Shown in pieces: positions 21,725 to 22,151 of a stretch of DNA of 22,151 nucleotides. Origin of the DNA: a virus; the IMG/VR virus record IMGVR_UViG_3300025704_000129, positions 1 through 22,151 of that record; one strand, 5' to 3'. The position numbers were made by a program, and so were the translations under genes. Position 1 is the stretch's first letter. Every line of letters begins with the position of its first letter. Under the pieces are notes generated by a model. That model ran no database searches. It saw only the letters and a program-made list of their open reading frames with translations, and had not been told where the DNA came from.

Positions 21725-22151
21725 ATGCCTAATATATTAGACACACTTGATGTGATAGAAAACCTTAGTTCTATCTTCGAAAACGACAAAGCGTTTTCAA
21801 TTCTTAAAGACTTTGAAAGAGTTATTGATGAGCTTGGGCTATACGTATACGACAACTGGGATGAAGGCGAGTTAGCTGCTGGCCCTGAAGTTGATCGTCA
21901 TTGGGTTAAATGTACATTTTTATGGCCACATAAAAACATGCCAGACCCGGCAGGCGGCAAACGTCTGTTAGATTACGATTGTAAAGTGCAATACGAAAAA
22001 TCGCATATTATTAAACCTCGCCAGATTATTAAACCAAGTGATATTCGCCCTGGGACTAAAAAAGGCAAGCTAGATAAAATACCTGTTTGGTTAGTACATA
22101 TTACTATGCCTAAAAAGTTGATTGTTAGTATTTACGGCGGAGCAGTCGAGG
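21725..22151 (+). CDS. Late gene of unknown function (3'-truncated by window end)
   Basis: The open frame from ATG 21725 (MPNILDTLDVIENLSSIFEN) runs 142 codons to the window edge without a stop. The N-terminus is acidic and helical, then YVYDNWDEGELAAGPEVDRH, WVKCTFLWPHKNMPDPAGGK with a following RLLDYDCKV, and VWLVHITMPKKLI. I recall similar proteins in T4-like cyanophages but no assigned function. The late promoter and GAGGA ribosome-binding site suggest a virion or assembly protein. Conserved W, C and PDP positions indicate a globular fold. Confidence 0.7.
   Translation, partial: MPNILDTLDVIENLSSIFENDKAFSILKDFERVIDELGLYVYDNWDEGELAAGPEVDRHWVKCTFLWPHKNMPDPAGGKRLLDYDCKVQYEKSHIIKPRQIIKPSDIRPGTKKGKLDKIPVWLVHITMPKKLIVSIYGGAVE

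Overview
This window looks like part of the genome of a T4-like marine myovirus. The strongest clues are five intergenic copies of the T4-type late promoter core GATAAATA, a T4 gp44-type clamp-loader ATPase, a PhoH ATPase, a DexA-like exonuclease, DHFR and ThyA, and a block of fiber or decoration genes of the kind found in cyanophages and pelagiphages. The sequence is AT-rich, almost everything lies on the + strand, and genes are packed with 1-17 nt overlaps. No photosynthesis gene is present. A seven-iron ferredoxin of clear alphaproteobacterial type points to an alphaproteobacterial host, perhaps SAR11. The host assignment is inference.

Region 1 (1-13667) holds late virion genes. It starts with the tail of an unknown gene, a 50-aa ORF and a stand-alone 67-aa attachment-type protein. 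A 972-aa repetitive fiber-like protein follows. Next is a 1362-aa subtilisin-like protease carrying Calx-beta-like domains, one of them split by a ~307-aa insertion, and a C-terminal cupredoxin with a type 1 copper ligand set. Then come a protein with eight 16-residue YadA-head-like repeats, another attachment-module protein, a 1169-aa protein with Ig-like modules, and two smaller proteins. Four of the proteins share a related N-terminal module that probably docks them on the virion.

Region 2 (13642-20812) is one long early/middle transcription unit. It opens with a near-consensus sigma70 promoter that would give a nearly leaderless mRNA. It encodes a DnaE-like fragment, an acidic unknown protein, a GroES-like co-chaperonin, two MazG-like pyrophosphohydrolases, a DexA-like exonuclease, two tiny membrane proteins, a HAD phosphatase, a class I fructose-bisphosphate aldolase, gp44, ferredoxin, another small membrane protein, DHFR, ThyA and a small unknown protein. 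The theme is DNA replication and nucleotide supply, with two auxiliary metabolic genes (aldolase and ferredoxin). A second sigma70 promoter is embedded in a 16-bp inverted repeat that also holds the next gene's Shine-Dalgarno sequence. The unit ends at a strong hairpin terminator shared with the convergent phoH gene.

Region 3 (20817-22151) holds phoH on the - strand, a 158-bp divergent control region with an early -10 box, a leader hairpin and a late promoter, and the start of a late gene that runs off the window.

The most notable items are the multidomain phage protease, the promoter-hairpin overlap at 15424-15477, the aldolase/HAD pair, the ferredoxin next to gp44, and the DnaE fragment that stops just short of the catalytic motif. 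No tRNA, rRNA, CRISPR array, insertion sequence or intron was seen.
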